NCBI GenBank assembly: GCA_937891825.1
Contig: CALAHN010000135.1
Span: 1 to 64,000, forward strand
Direction of reading: 5' to 3'
Length of the DNA stretch: 64,000 bases
Source: an uncultured Alphaproteobacteria bacterium
Lineage (GTDB): Bacteria > Pseudomonadota > Alphaproteobacteria > Bin95
Shown: positions 19,706 through 27,489 of the stretch, piece by piece
Layout of the letters: each line of letters opens with the position of its first letter
Numbering within the stretch: the stretch's first letter is position 1
Made by a program: the position numbers and the translations under genes
Notes under the pieces: model-generated
What the model saw: only the letters and a program-made list of their open reading frames with translations
Database searches by the model: none
What the model was told of the DNA's origin: nothing

Positions 19706-20481
19706 GGCGCGCTGACGGGGACCTTGCCAACAAGCGCCTGGCGGCGATCGTCGCGCTCGCCCTGACCGGCGGCGTTTTCCTGGCGATCCTGGCGCCCGCG
19801 CTGCCGGGGACCTGGGGCTTGGCCGGCGGGCCGCCGCTGCAAGCCGCCGCCACCCTTGGGGCCGTGCTGCTGCTCGGCTCCTTCGCGGCCGTGCTCGCCA
19901 AGCGGATCGGACGGTCGGGCAAGGCTGGCTTTCACGCCCATGTCTGGCTCGCGAGCCTGGGGGCGGCGCTGGTCTTCGCCCATGCGGCGGGCAATCTCGG
20001 TCGGCCGCCGGCGACGCTTTTGCTGCTGCTGCTCGCGCTGATCGGCCTCGGCGTCTGGTCGCGGACCGCCGGCGCCCGCTTGATGGCGGGAACCTTCGGC
20101 CAGAAGCGCGGCGCCTTCCGCCAGGCCGACCCAGCCGCCCGCGCCCGGATCGGCGCTGTCATTCAGGCGAAGCAGGCGATCCTCGCCGCCCTCGACGCCA
20201 GCGCCGAGGAAGGCACGTTCTCGCTTGGCCCGCGCCACTGGGCGACAGCGCCGCGGGCTGCCTTCGCCTATGCCCGGCTCGCCGCCGAAGAGGAGCGGCT
20301 GACCGGCGCTCGTACAGCCCTGCCGCCTGCCCAGGCGCGCTGGCGGCTGTTGCACCGGCTGCTGGCGTGGGCCTTCGTCGCCGGCCTGGTCGCGCACATT
20401 GTCATCGTGATGCTGTTCGCCGGTTATGTCGCCGACGGCCGCCCGATCTATTGGCTGCATTTCGCAGCATGGGATTTCTGA
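19702..20481 (+). CDS. Polytopic membrane protein, possible heme-b anchor of the molybdoenzyme
   Basis: A 259-residue membrane protein starting at a GTG in the TauD stop (GTGA). About four to five hydrophobic segments are seen, at roughly 12-33, 38-58, 72-98, 98-118 and 214-236. Histidines sit inside or at the edge of helices (HAHVWLASLG, FAHAAGN, LLHRLLAW, LVAHIVIV), in the manner of cytochrome-b-type quinol-binding anchors. A soluble stretch lies at about 120-210. It is 3 bases before the MopB gene. The role as electron carrier to the quinone pool is inferred; there is no match to NrfD or cytochrome b561 that I can name with certainty. Confidence 0.7.
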   Translation: MRRADGDLANKRLAAIVALALTGGVFLAILAPALPGTWGLAGGPPLQAAATLGAVLLLGSFAAVLAKRIGRSGKAGFHAHVWLASLGAALVFAHAAGNLGRPPATLLLLLLALIGLGVWSRTAGARLMAGTFGQKRGAFRQADPAARARIGAVIQAKQAILAALDASAEEGTFSLGPRHWATAPRAAFAYARLAAEEERLTGARTALPPAQARWRLLHRLLAWAFVAGLVAHIVIVMLFAGYVADGRPIYWLHFAAWDF

Positions 20482-20484
20482 AGC

Positions 20485-23418
20485 ATGTCGCGTCTCGCCC
20501 TGATGATCGACCTGGAACGCTGCACCGGCTGCAAGAGCTGCGAAGTCGCCTGCAAGGCCGAGCATGGCCTGGGGCCAGGGGAACGGCGGAACCGGGTGCT
20601 TTGGCTCGGCGGCGCGGATGTCGACGGGTGGCCGCAGCTCGACTTCCTGAAGCTCGCCTGCCAGCAATGCGAACGCCCAGCCTGCGTGCGCGCCTGTCCG
20701 GTGGCGCCTAAGGCGATTACGAAAGATCGCGACACCGGCGTCGTCCGCGTTCTGGAAGATCAGTGCGTCGGCTGCGGCGAGTGCGTCGCCGCCTGCCCCT
20801 ACGGCGCCATGGGCTTCGATGCCGAAGGGCACCACGCGGTCAAATGCGATCTCTGCCATGACCGCCGCGCCGCCGGCGCCGCAACGACGGCCTGCCAGTC
20901 CGTCTGCCCGACCCGGGCGATCCGCTTCGGCGAGCGGGACAGTCTCCTCTCCGCCGCCGCGGCCGAGGGTCGCCGCGCGCTCGATGCCGATCCATTCCTG
21001 ATGGCGCCCGCCACGGTCTATCTCGACAGGCTGATCGGCGAGGCCACGGCCTTCGACATGGATGCCCGGATGACCCCGGCCGTCGCCGACAGCGGCTCCC
21101 GCCAGCCGGAAGATGCGACCGCCTTTCCCTATCGGGCGCCGCGGGAGGACCGGACGCCGGACCGGGTCCAGCCAGGCGGCTGCAATATCTGCTTCAACGC
21201 CTGCACGACCAATTTCCATTTCAAGGGCGACAGGCTCGTGAAGGTGACGGGCAACGAGGCCGACCCGATCCTTCAGGGCCGCGTCTGCCCGAAGTCGCAG
21301 CTTTCCCTCCAGCTTTATGGCTCCAAGGACCGGCTGACCCAGCCCCTGAAACGCGTCGGCCAGCGCGGCGAGAACAAGTTCGAGCCGATCTCCTGGGATC
21401 AGGCGCTGGATGAGATCGCGGCCAAGCTGGGCGAAACCCGTGCGGCCTACGGCGCCGACGCGCTCGCGATCTTCACCGGCACCCGCACCGGCACCCTGAC
21501 GAACAAGGGTTATCTCCGGATGTTCGCCCAGATGTGGGGCACGCCGAACGTCGAAACGACGGAGCCCTATTGCTCCAGCGGCAAGAACATCGCCTACGGC
21601 ATGATCCAGGGCGTCGGCGGCAGCGGCAACAGCTACACTGAAGGCGACATGGGGTCAGCGGAGCTCTACGTCTATGTCGGCGACAATCAGGCGGAAACGC
21701 GGCCCGTCCATTTCGGCATGATCAACGACTGGCGCCTGAAACGGGGCGCGCGCATGGTCGTCGTCGACCCGCGCTTCACGGTGACGGCGTCGAAGGCGGA
21801 CAAGCATCTGGCGATCCGGCCCGGCGGCGACATGGCGCTGGCGCTGGCGCTCGCCCATCACATCCTCGCGAACGACCTGCATGACGAAGCGTTCTGCGAA
21901 GCCTGGGTGCTGGGCTGGCGCGACTGGCGGGACTTCATTCTGACAGCGGGCTATTCGCCGGAATGGGCGGCGCCGATCACGGACCTTGCCGCCGACGACA
22001 TCAAGGAACTCGCCGAGCAGATCGCGGCCGCGGACGGCTGCGTGATCTTCGGCAGCCGAGGCGTCAATCAGCACATGAATTCCGTGCAGTCGAACCGGGC
22101 GCTGATGTTCGTCGCCGCGATCACCGGGAATTGGGGCCGGCGGGGCGGTTGCTATTTCAACATGTCGGCCTCCGTCCCCGCGGCCGCCGACGCCCCGGCC
22201 CATCGCCGGCCGGCGATCCGGCGCCCGCGCGTCCGCACCAGCCCGACCGGTTGGACCGAAGCCATGTCGACCGGGCGGCCCTATCCCCTGAAGGCCCTGA
22301 TCGCCTGCAACAATCCCTTCGCCCTCTGGCCCGACCAGACCGAAAGCCGGAAGGCGCTCGCCGCGCTCGACCTGCTGGTGCACATCGACATTTTCCCGAA
22401 CGAAACCAGCGCCTGGGCCGATTATGTGCTGCCGGCCGCGACTGGCATCGAAAAAGGCGAGGTCGGCCGGGCATGCGAAGACCGCCGCGTCGTCTGGATC
22501 GACCGCATGATCCAGCCGCCGGGCGACGCCAGGCCGGACGGCTGGATCTGGATCGAGCTCGGCAAGCGCTTCGGCTTCGACGATGTCCTGAAAGAGGAAT
22601 GGAAGGACAGCGCCCGCTTCTGGGACGAGGCGATGATCGACAATGTGCAGATGCGCGGCGTCACTCAGAAGCGCCTGCACGAACGGCCCTATCGCTGGGT
22701 CCGCTTCCCGGTCGCGAGCGAGGACGCGGCAGAGCAGGATACGCTCTACCTCGAAGGCACGACGGCGGCCGGCGCGCCCGCAGGCCATCGCTTCCCCAGC
22801 CCCAGCGGCAAGCTGGAGTTCTGGACCGAGGCGATGGAGGGAAAATTCCAGGCTTACGGCCTGACCGCCCTGCCGCGCTTCTACAGCGAACGCGAGAGCC
22901 TGATCGACATGCCCTTCGTCGAATTGCTGGATAGCGACGGGGACCTGGGAGTCGAAAGTCCGTTCCTGAACAATGCCGCCTACGCGCCGCGCGGCCGCAT
23001 CGTCGAGCCTTCGGAAGCCCGGCCGGCGGCGGCCCTGCGGGCGCTGGGCTATGACATGGAACTCGTCACCGGACGGCCCCCCGCCCCGCATTTCCATAGC
23101 TGGACCCACTATGCCTGGCAGGCGCAGGAGATGTGGCCGGACCTTTACTGCCAGCTCCACCCGAAGGCCGCTGTGCGGCTGGGGGTCCGGGACGGGCAGA
23201 CCGTGCGCGTCGAAACGGCGCACGGCCATGTGGAGGCGCGCGCCTGGATCACATCGGGCGTGCGCGAAACCGCCGTGTTCCTGCCGATCGGCTGGGGCGA
23301 GCGCCAGCCCTTCAATCCCTGGCGCCCGGTCAATTTCCTGACCGACAAGACCCAGCGCTGCCCGATCTCGGAACAGACCAACCTGAAGTCCCTGCTCTGC
23401 CGGGTCAGCGCCGCCTGA
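20485..23418 (+). CDS. Molybdopterin oxidoreductase fused to a four-cluster ferredoxin subunit
   Basis: A 977-residue fusion. Residues 1-185 are an NrfC/PsrB-like electron-transfer module with sixteen cysteines in four groups (13-23, 59-71, 94-104, 121-141), enough for four [4Fe-4S] clusters. From about 225 a complete DMSO-reductase-family subunit follows, with its own cluster (Cys233, 236, 240, 268), Mo-bis-MGD binding regions and Cys364 in EPYCSSGKN as the likely molybdenum ligand. Usually these are two genes, as in PsrAB or SoeAB. No twin-arginine signal is present, so it is probably cytoplasmic like SoeA. With the preceding sulfur dioxygenases, sulfite oxidation is my preferred guess. Confidence 0.88.
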   Translation: MSRLALMIDLERCTGCKSCEVACKAEHGLGPGERRNRVLWLGGADVDGWPQLDFLKLACQQCERPACVRACPVAPKAITKDRDTGVVRVLEDQCVGCGECVAACPYGAMGFDAEGHHAVKCDLCHDRRAAGAATTACQSVCPTRAIRFGERDSLLSAAAAEGRRALDADPFLMAPATVYLDRLIGEATAFDMDARMTPAVADSGSRQPEDATAFPYRAPREDRTPDRVQPGGCNICFNACTTNFHFKGDRLVKVTGNEADPILQGRVCPKSQLSLQLYGSKDRLTQPLKRVGQRGENKFEPISWDQALDEIAAKLGETRAAYGADALAIFTGTRTGTLTNKGYLRMFAQMWGTPNVETTEPYCSSGKNIAYGMIQGVGGSGNSYTEGDMGSAELYVYVGDNQAETRPVHFGMINDWRLKRGARMVVVDPRFTVTASKADKHLAIRPGGDMALALALAHHILANDLHDEAFCEAWVLGWRDWRDFILTAGYSPEWAAPITDLAADDIKELAEQIAAADGCVIFGSRGVNQHMNSVQSNRALMFVAAITGNWGRRGGCYFNMSASVPAAADAPAHRRPAIRRPRVRTSPTGWTEAMSTGRPYPLKALIACNNPFALWPDQTESRKALAALDLLVHIDIFPNETSAWADYVLPAATGIEKGEVGRACEDRRVVWIDRMIQPPGDARPDGWIWIELGKRFGFDDVLKEEWKDSARFWDEAMIDNVQMRGVTQKRLHERPYRWVRFPVASEDAAEQDTLYLEGTTAAGAPAGHRFPSPSGKLEFWTEAMEGKFQAYGLTALPRFYSERESLIDMPFVELLDSDGDLGVESPFLNNAAYAPRGRIVEPSEARPAAALRALGYDMELVTGRPPAPHFHSWTHYAWQAQEMWPDLYCQLHPKAAVRLGVRDGQTVRVETAHGHVEARAWITSGVRETAVFLPIGWGERQPFNPWRPVNFLTDKTQRCPISEQTNLKSLLCRVSAA

Positions 23419-23425
23419 AGCTGGA

Positions 23426-24871
23426 TCAGCGCCGCCAGAAATCGGGCATGATCAGGACCGCCATGGTGATGATTTCCAGGCGCCCCAGGATCATACCGAG
23501 CGACAGCAGCAGTTTCGCGGCGTCCGGCAGGCTGGAGAAATTGCCGGCTGGCCCGATCGTGGGGCCAAGACCGGGGCCGACATTGGCGACGGCAGTCGCG
23601 GCGCCGGAAAGCGCCGTGATGAAATCCAGCCCAAGCAGCGACAGCGCCAGCCCAAGCCCGAGGATCGTCGCCAGATAGACGATGGAAAACATCGCAATCG
23701 CGGTGACGATCTCATAATTTATCGGCCGCCCATCGATCGCTGCGACCGACACGGCATGGGGGCGAATAATGCTCCGCATCGCCGTTCTGAAAACTCTGAT
23801 GAGAATGACGAATCGATACATCTTGAAGCCGCCGGATGTCGATACGGAACAACCGCCCACAAATGTCAGAACAAAGAAGGCAGTGATGGCAAAAGCGCCC
23901 CAGAGCGCGTAATCCTCACTGGCGTAACCAGTCGTCGTGACCACGGACGTCACATTGAACGCCGCAAGGCGGAAGGCCGTGGCGAATGGAATATCGGTCC
24001 TGACCGCAAGATAGGCCGCGAGCGCCATGCTTGCGCCGAACAGGACCAGAAGCATCAATCGAAGCTGCGCGTTCCTTATTGCTGCTGACCGCCGTCCGCG
24101 CAGCACATAGATATAAACGCCGAATGGCGCGGCGCCCCCGATCATGAATAGGATACAGAGCCATTGCGCCAGCGGCTCGGGATACTTCCCGAACGAGAGG
24201 TCGGACGTCGAGTAGCCGCCGGTCGATACGGTGGTCATGGCGTGATTGATGGCATCGAAGCCCGACATGCCCGCAAGCCAGTAACTCAAGACGCAAAGGA
24301 CCGTCAGCGCCGCGTAGATCGAAACCAGATAGGCCGAAAGCTGCCGCACCCTAGGCACGGCTTTCTCTGACTGGTCGGACGATTCCATCCGAAACACCTG
24401 CATTCCGCCGACTTTCAGAAACGGCAGAATGGCGATCCCCATGGCGACGATCCCGATGCCGCCCAGCCACTGCAGCATGGAGCGCCACAGCAGCAAGCTG
24501 GCGTCGGTCGTATCGAGGTTGACGAGCACGGTGGAGCCAGTCGTCGTCAAGCCGGAGACGCTCTCGAAAATGCCATCGACGACGCCGATATCGTAGTCGG
24601 ACCAGATCAGCGGCAAGGCGCCGAAAAGCGGCAGGATTGTCCATGTCAGGCTCGTCAGCAGAAAGCCTTGACGGCGGTCGATCTTCACGCGCTCCGGCCG
24701 CAAGCCCAGGATGAGCGTCCCGCCCACGAAAATGCTCGCGATCATCGCCGACAGGATCGGCGCCCATTCGCCGTCATCCAGGACGATCGACGCGCCGAGA
24801 GGAACCAGCATCGCCGCCGCCAGGGCAGAGATCAGGCAGCCAAGAATAAAGCCGACAGGCCGGATATCCAT
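23426..24871 (-). CDS. TrkH family potassium uptake channel subunit
   Basis: A 481-residue membrane protein with four M1-P-M2 repeats. The selectivity-filter segments are visible: GLTTTGSTVL, TVSTGGYSTSD, VTTTGYASED and NVGPGLGPT. TrkH/KtrB proteins admit K+ when gated by a TrkA/KtrA nucleotide-binding protein; no such gene is in the window. It stands alone, its 3' end 7 bases from the convergent molybdoenzyme. It is a typical complete length. Confidence 0.92.
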   Translation of the reverse strand: MDIRPVGFILGCLISALAAAMLVPLGASIVLDDGEWAPILSAMIASIFVGGTLILGLRPERVKIDRRQGFLLTSLTWTILPLFGALPLIWSDYDIGVVDGIFESVSGLTTTGSTVLVNLDTTDASLLLWRSMLQWLGGIGIVAMGIAILPFLKVGGMQVFRMESSDQSEKAVPRVRQLSAYLVSIYAALTVLCVLSYWLAGMSGFDAINHAMTTVSTGGYSTSDLSFGKYPEPLAQWLCILFMIGGAAPFGVYIYVLRGRRSAAIRNAQLRLMLLVLFGASMALAAYLAVRTDIPFATAFRLAAFNVTSVVTTTGYASEDYALWGAFAITAFFVLTFVGGCSVSTSGGFKMYRFVILIRVFRTAMRSIIRPHAVSVAAIDGRPINYEIVTAIAMFSIVYLATILGLGLALSLLGLDFITALSGAATAVANVGPGLGPTIGPAGNFSSLPDAAKLLLSLGMILGRLEIITMAVLIMPDFWRR

Positions 24872-24992
24872 CTCTGCCTCATAGGGCCAAGGCGCAAACG
24901 CCAGCGAGCGCGCCTCGCGCTGACTATATGATATCGTTCAAGGTATCTAGCCTTGGCCGATCCCTTGAGACTGACCGAATCTAGCTGGCTGC

Positions 24993-25034
24993 TAGAGCAC
25001 GGCGCGTTTAAGAGGACGCGCGGTCCATGCTCTA
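24993..25034. repeat. Two-part hairpin upstream of trkH
   Basis: TAGAGCA at 24993-24999 pairs with TGCTCTA at 25028-25034, and CGCGT at 25003-25007 pairs with ACGCG at 25016-25020, giving a nested interrupted hairpin. The arrangement AGAGCA-CGCG...CGCG-TGCTCT resembles short intergenic repeats seen in alphaproteobacterial genomes. It lies between two genes transcribed leftward. Confidence 0.5.
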
Positions 25035-25058
25035 TCTTATTGATAGCGTTCAACTTAT

Positions 25059-25088
25059 CCCGCTTTTGGCGATTCCGCCAAAAGCGGG
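25059..25088. repeat. Palindromic element, copy 2
   Basis: Perfect 12-base arms (CCCGCTTTTGGC at 25059-25070 and its complement at 25077-25088) flank the loop GATTCC. Loop and inner stem are the same as in copy 1 at 13660-13698, while the outer stem differs by compensated changes. It lies just after the VWA-like gene on the minus strand and may act as its terminator. Confidence 0.6.
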
Positions 25089-25094
25089 GTTGAT

Positions 25095-26690
25095 CTAGCG
25101 GCTGATCGCGCCGTCGTCGCCGTTCTCCTGACGCGCCATCAGGACCGGCAATGGCGCGGCTTTGGCGGCGTCCGCGACCAGGGACTGATCGTGGCCGAAC
25201 CTGACGGCGGCGAGGCAGCCTTCCCTGACCCAGGCCGTTGCGGAGACTTCGTTGCCGCCGGCCATGCCGACAACGGTGTACTCGCCCGGCGTCAGACGAT
25301 ACAGGCCGCGCGCGCCCGCCGGCAGTGAGACCGGGGTTCCGTTCTTGAGAATTCTGAGACGTTGCAGCCCCGCATGGTCCGCGACCCGGAGGAAGCCCGC
25401 CGGCAGGTTCAACGATGCGCGCGCCGTGCCGCCTGCCAGCACGTCGACGACCGAAGCGGATTCCGCGCCATCGACAGCGGCCAACACCCGGTAGCGGCCT
25501 GCAGGCAGCACGGCCATCGCCTGCCCGCGTCCCTGGATCGTCACCGGCGTCTGCGGCTTGTCGAGACGGTCGATCCTGAAGGCGACGCCATGGGTTATCT
25601 GGCGATTGGCGATCGCCGCGGTCAAGGTCAGGCGGCCCGCGTCGAGCACGATGCGGCGGTTCGAGATGCCATCCACGGGCACGACGACCGGCATATCCTT
25701 GCTGACTTCGCCGATAGCGACACGGGCGATATACCGACCCGGCGGCACGCCGAACAGCGGCGCGTCGGCCCGAAAGGTGCGGGCGACAAGGCGCATCACG
25801 CCGGCGTTGTCGGCGCGCAAGAGATCGTAGCGGGCGCCCGCGCTCAAGGTCCCGCTGCCGGCGGCGAGGCTCGCCGTGAGCCTGAGACCGCGCGGGTAGG
25901 CCAGTTCTGGGCCGGTCATATCGGCATATCGCGCGGACGCTTCGGCATCGTCGTCGGCGACGCCAGCATCGGATGCCGCCTGTTCCGGCAAGCTCGCCGC
26001 CGCAAGGATCGGCGCCGGCATCGCCGTCATGCCGTCCGAGGAGGGGCCGAGAGCCAGGGCCAGCGCAGTCGCGAGACCATTGTTATCCGCCCGGGAAAAC
26101 CGCCCGCCGGTGTTCGCGGCGACGCAATCCATGCGCCGGGCCTCATCGTCGCTCAGCCCGAAGCCGATGACATCGACGACCAGTTCCGGGCGGGCGGCTT
26201 TCAGTCGCATGGCATGGGCGCAGACCGCGGCGAGGCATTGATTGGGGCCGCCGACGATCGCGAGAATGCGGGCGCCGCCCTCCTCCGCCGGCAGTTCGGC
26301 CGCCGCGGCGTCCAGGGCGGCTGTAATATCCCGCCGGCCCATGGGGGCGATGCTCGCTTTCGCCGCCGCCTGCGCGACTGGCTGGCCATCGGCCAGCATC
26401 TGGAAACCGCCGCATGACGGTCCGCCGAAAACCGCCGCGCGCAAGGCGTCGTCGCCCCGACGGGCCGTCGCGGCGAGCGCCTGCAATTGCAAATCGAACT
26501 TGCCGCTACCTGCGCCCATATCGGCATTGGCGTCGACAAGGATCAGCGTCGACCCAGGGGAACGCGCCGGCTTGCCCGGCTGCAGCCCGGCCAGATCGTC
26601 GACAGCTTGCGCGGGCAGGGAAGCCGCGCTCAACGCGAGCGCCAACCCTACCGCAACAGACTGAATGCACTGGCGAACCGTGCCGATCAT
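25095..26690 (-). CDS. Secreted protein with a degenerate von Willebrand A-like domain
   Basis: A 531-residue protein. From the ATG at 26690 it has a clear signal peptide ending ASLPAQA (about residue 29). Residues about 40-210 resemble a VWA domain, ILVDANADMGAGSGKFD replacing the usual DxSxS metal site, followed by CGGF and LVVDVIGFGLSDDEARR, where the last resembles VWA strand segments. The C-terminal half has repeated beta-like segments (LPAGRYRVLAAVDG, TPGEYTVVGMAGG). It is probably periplasmic. I do not know its function. The frame runs to 26858, but that part lacks sense. The ParA gene is divergent. Confidence 0.75.
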   Translation of the reverse strand: MIGTVRQCIQSVAVGLALALSAASLPAQAVDDLAGLQPGKPARSPGSTLILVDANADMGAGSGKFDLQLQALAATARRGDDALRAAVFGGPSCGGFQMLADGQPVAQAAAKASIAPMGRRDITAALDAAAAELPAEEGGARILAIVGGPNQCLAAVCAHAMRLKAARPELVVDVIGFGLSDDEARRMDCVAANTGGRFSRADNNGLATALALALGPSSDGMTAMPAPILAAASLPEQAASDAGVADDDAEASARYADMTGPELAYPRGLRLTASLAAGSGTLSAGARYDLLRADNAGVMRLVARTFRADAPLFGVPPGRYIARVAIGEVSKDMPVVVPVDGISNRRIVLDAGRLTLTAAIANRQITHGVAFRIDRLDKPQTPVTIQGRGQAMAVLPAGRYRVLAAVDGAESASVVDVLAGGTARASLNLPAGFLRVADHAGLQRLRILKNGTPVSLPAGARGLYRLTPGEYTVVGMAGGNEVSATAWVREGCLAAVRFGHDQSLVADAAKAAPLPVLMARQENGDDGAISR

Positions 26691-26808
26691 TAATTTTACT
26701 TTTGCCCCCCCAGGCGGCGTTGTCCGCACTATAACCGTGCCTACGGGGGATGAGCAATCCAACCTGCCTGGGGATAGAATCTTCGGGCGGCTCTGAAGGA
26801 GCTGAAAC

Positions 26809-27459
26809 ATGCGTGGAAAGATTATCGCCGTCGCCCAGCAGAAGGGCGGCGCCGGCAAAACGACGCTGGCCGTCCATCTGGCCGTGGCCGCCGCCGAAGC
26901 CGGACATTCCGTCCTTTGCCTCGATATCGACCCTCAGGGCACGCTGTCCGCCTGGGGCGCTTTACGCGCCGCCAGGCAGCCTGCGCTCACGGTCGAAGTG
27001 GAGGCGGTCGCGGGACACCGGGTCCGCGACGCCGCGGAGCGCGGCCAGCGCGGGCACGATCTGGTGGTGATCGACGCCCCGCCGCACGACGATACGGAAA
27101 CCCGCCAGGCGATCCGCGCCGCCGAGATGATCATTCTGCCGATGCAGCCAAGCCCGCTCGATCTTTGGGCGACCAAGCCGGTGGTGGACGCAGCACTGGC
27201 GGCGGACCGTCCGCTCCGCATCGCCCTGAACCGCGTCCCACCGCGCTCCCGGCTGACGGACGCCTTGCTTGAGCAGGCCGAATCCCTTGGGGCGCCCGTC
27301 CTTGCGAACCGTCTCGGCGGCAGGGTCGCGATCCCGACGGCCATGGCGGAAGGGCTGACCGCGATCGAGACCGAGCCCAGGGGCCGCGCCGCGGAGGAAG
27401 TCCGCGCGCTCGCGGCCGAGATATTCGCCCTGATCGATCTGGGCAAGTCCTCTCGGTAA
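26809..27459 (+). CDS. ParA/MinD-type ATPase
   Basis: A 216-residue ATPase with a deviant Walker A QKGGAGKTT at about residues 11-19, the DPQGTLSAW switch and LVVIDAPPHDD (Walker B). It is shorter than chromosomal ParA (about 260) and has no N-terminal DNA-binding helix; no parB follows. Such orphan ParA proteins position cargo such as chemoreceptor arrays, carboxysomes or cellulose synthase. GAAGGAG lies upstream of the ATG. It converges with the histidine kinase gene. Cargo unknown. Confidence 0.88.
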   Translation: MRGKIIAVAQQKGGAGKTTLAVHLAVAAAEAGHSVLCLDIDPQGTLSAWGALRAARQPALTVEVEAVAGHRVRDAAERGQRGHDLVVIDAPPHDDTETRQAIRAAEMIILPMQPSPLDLWATKPVVDAALAADRPLRIALNRVPPRSRLTDALLEQAESLGAPVLANRLGGRVAIPTAMAEGLTAIETEPRGRAAEEVRALAAEIFALIDLGKSSR

Positions 27460-27489
27460 GGCGAACCTTGGATCGATTTGCGACGAGGC

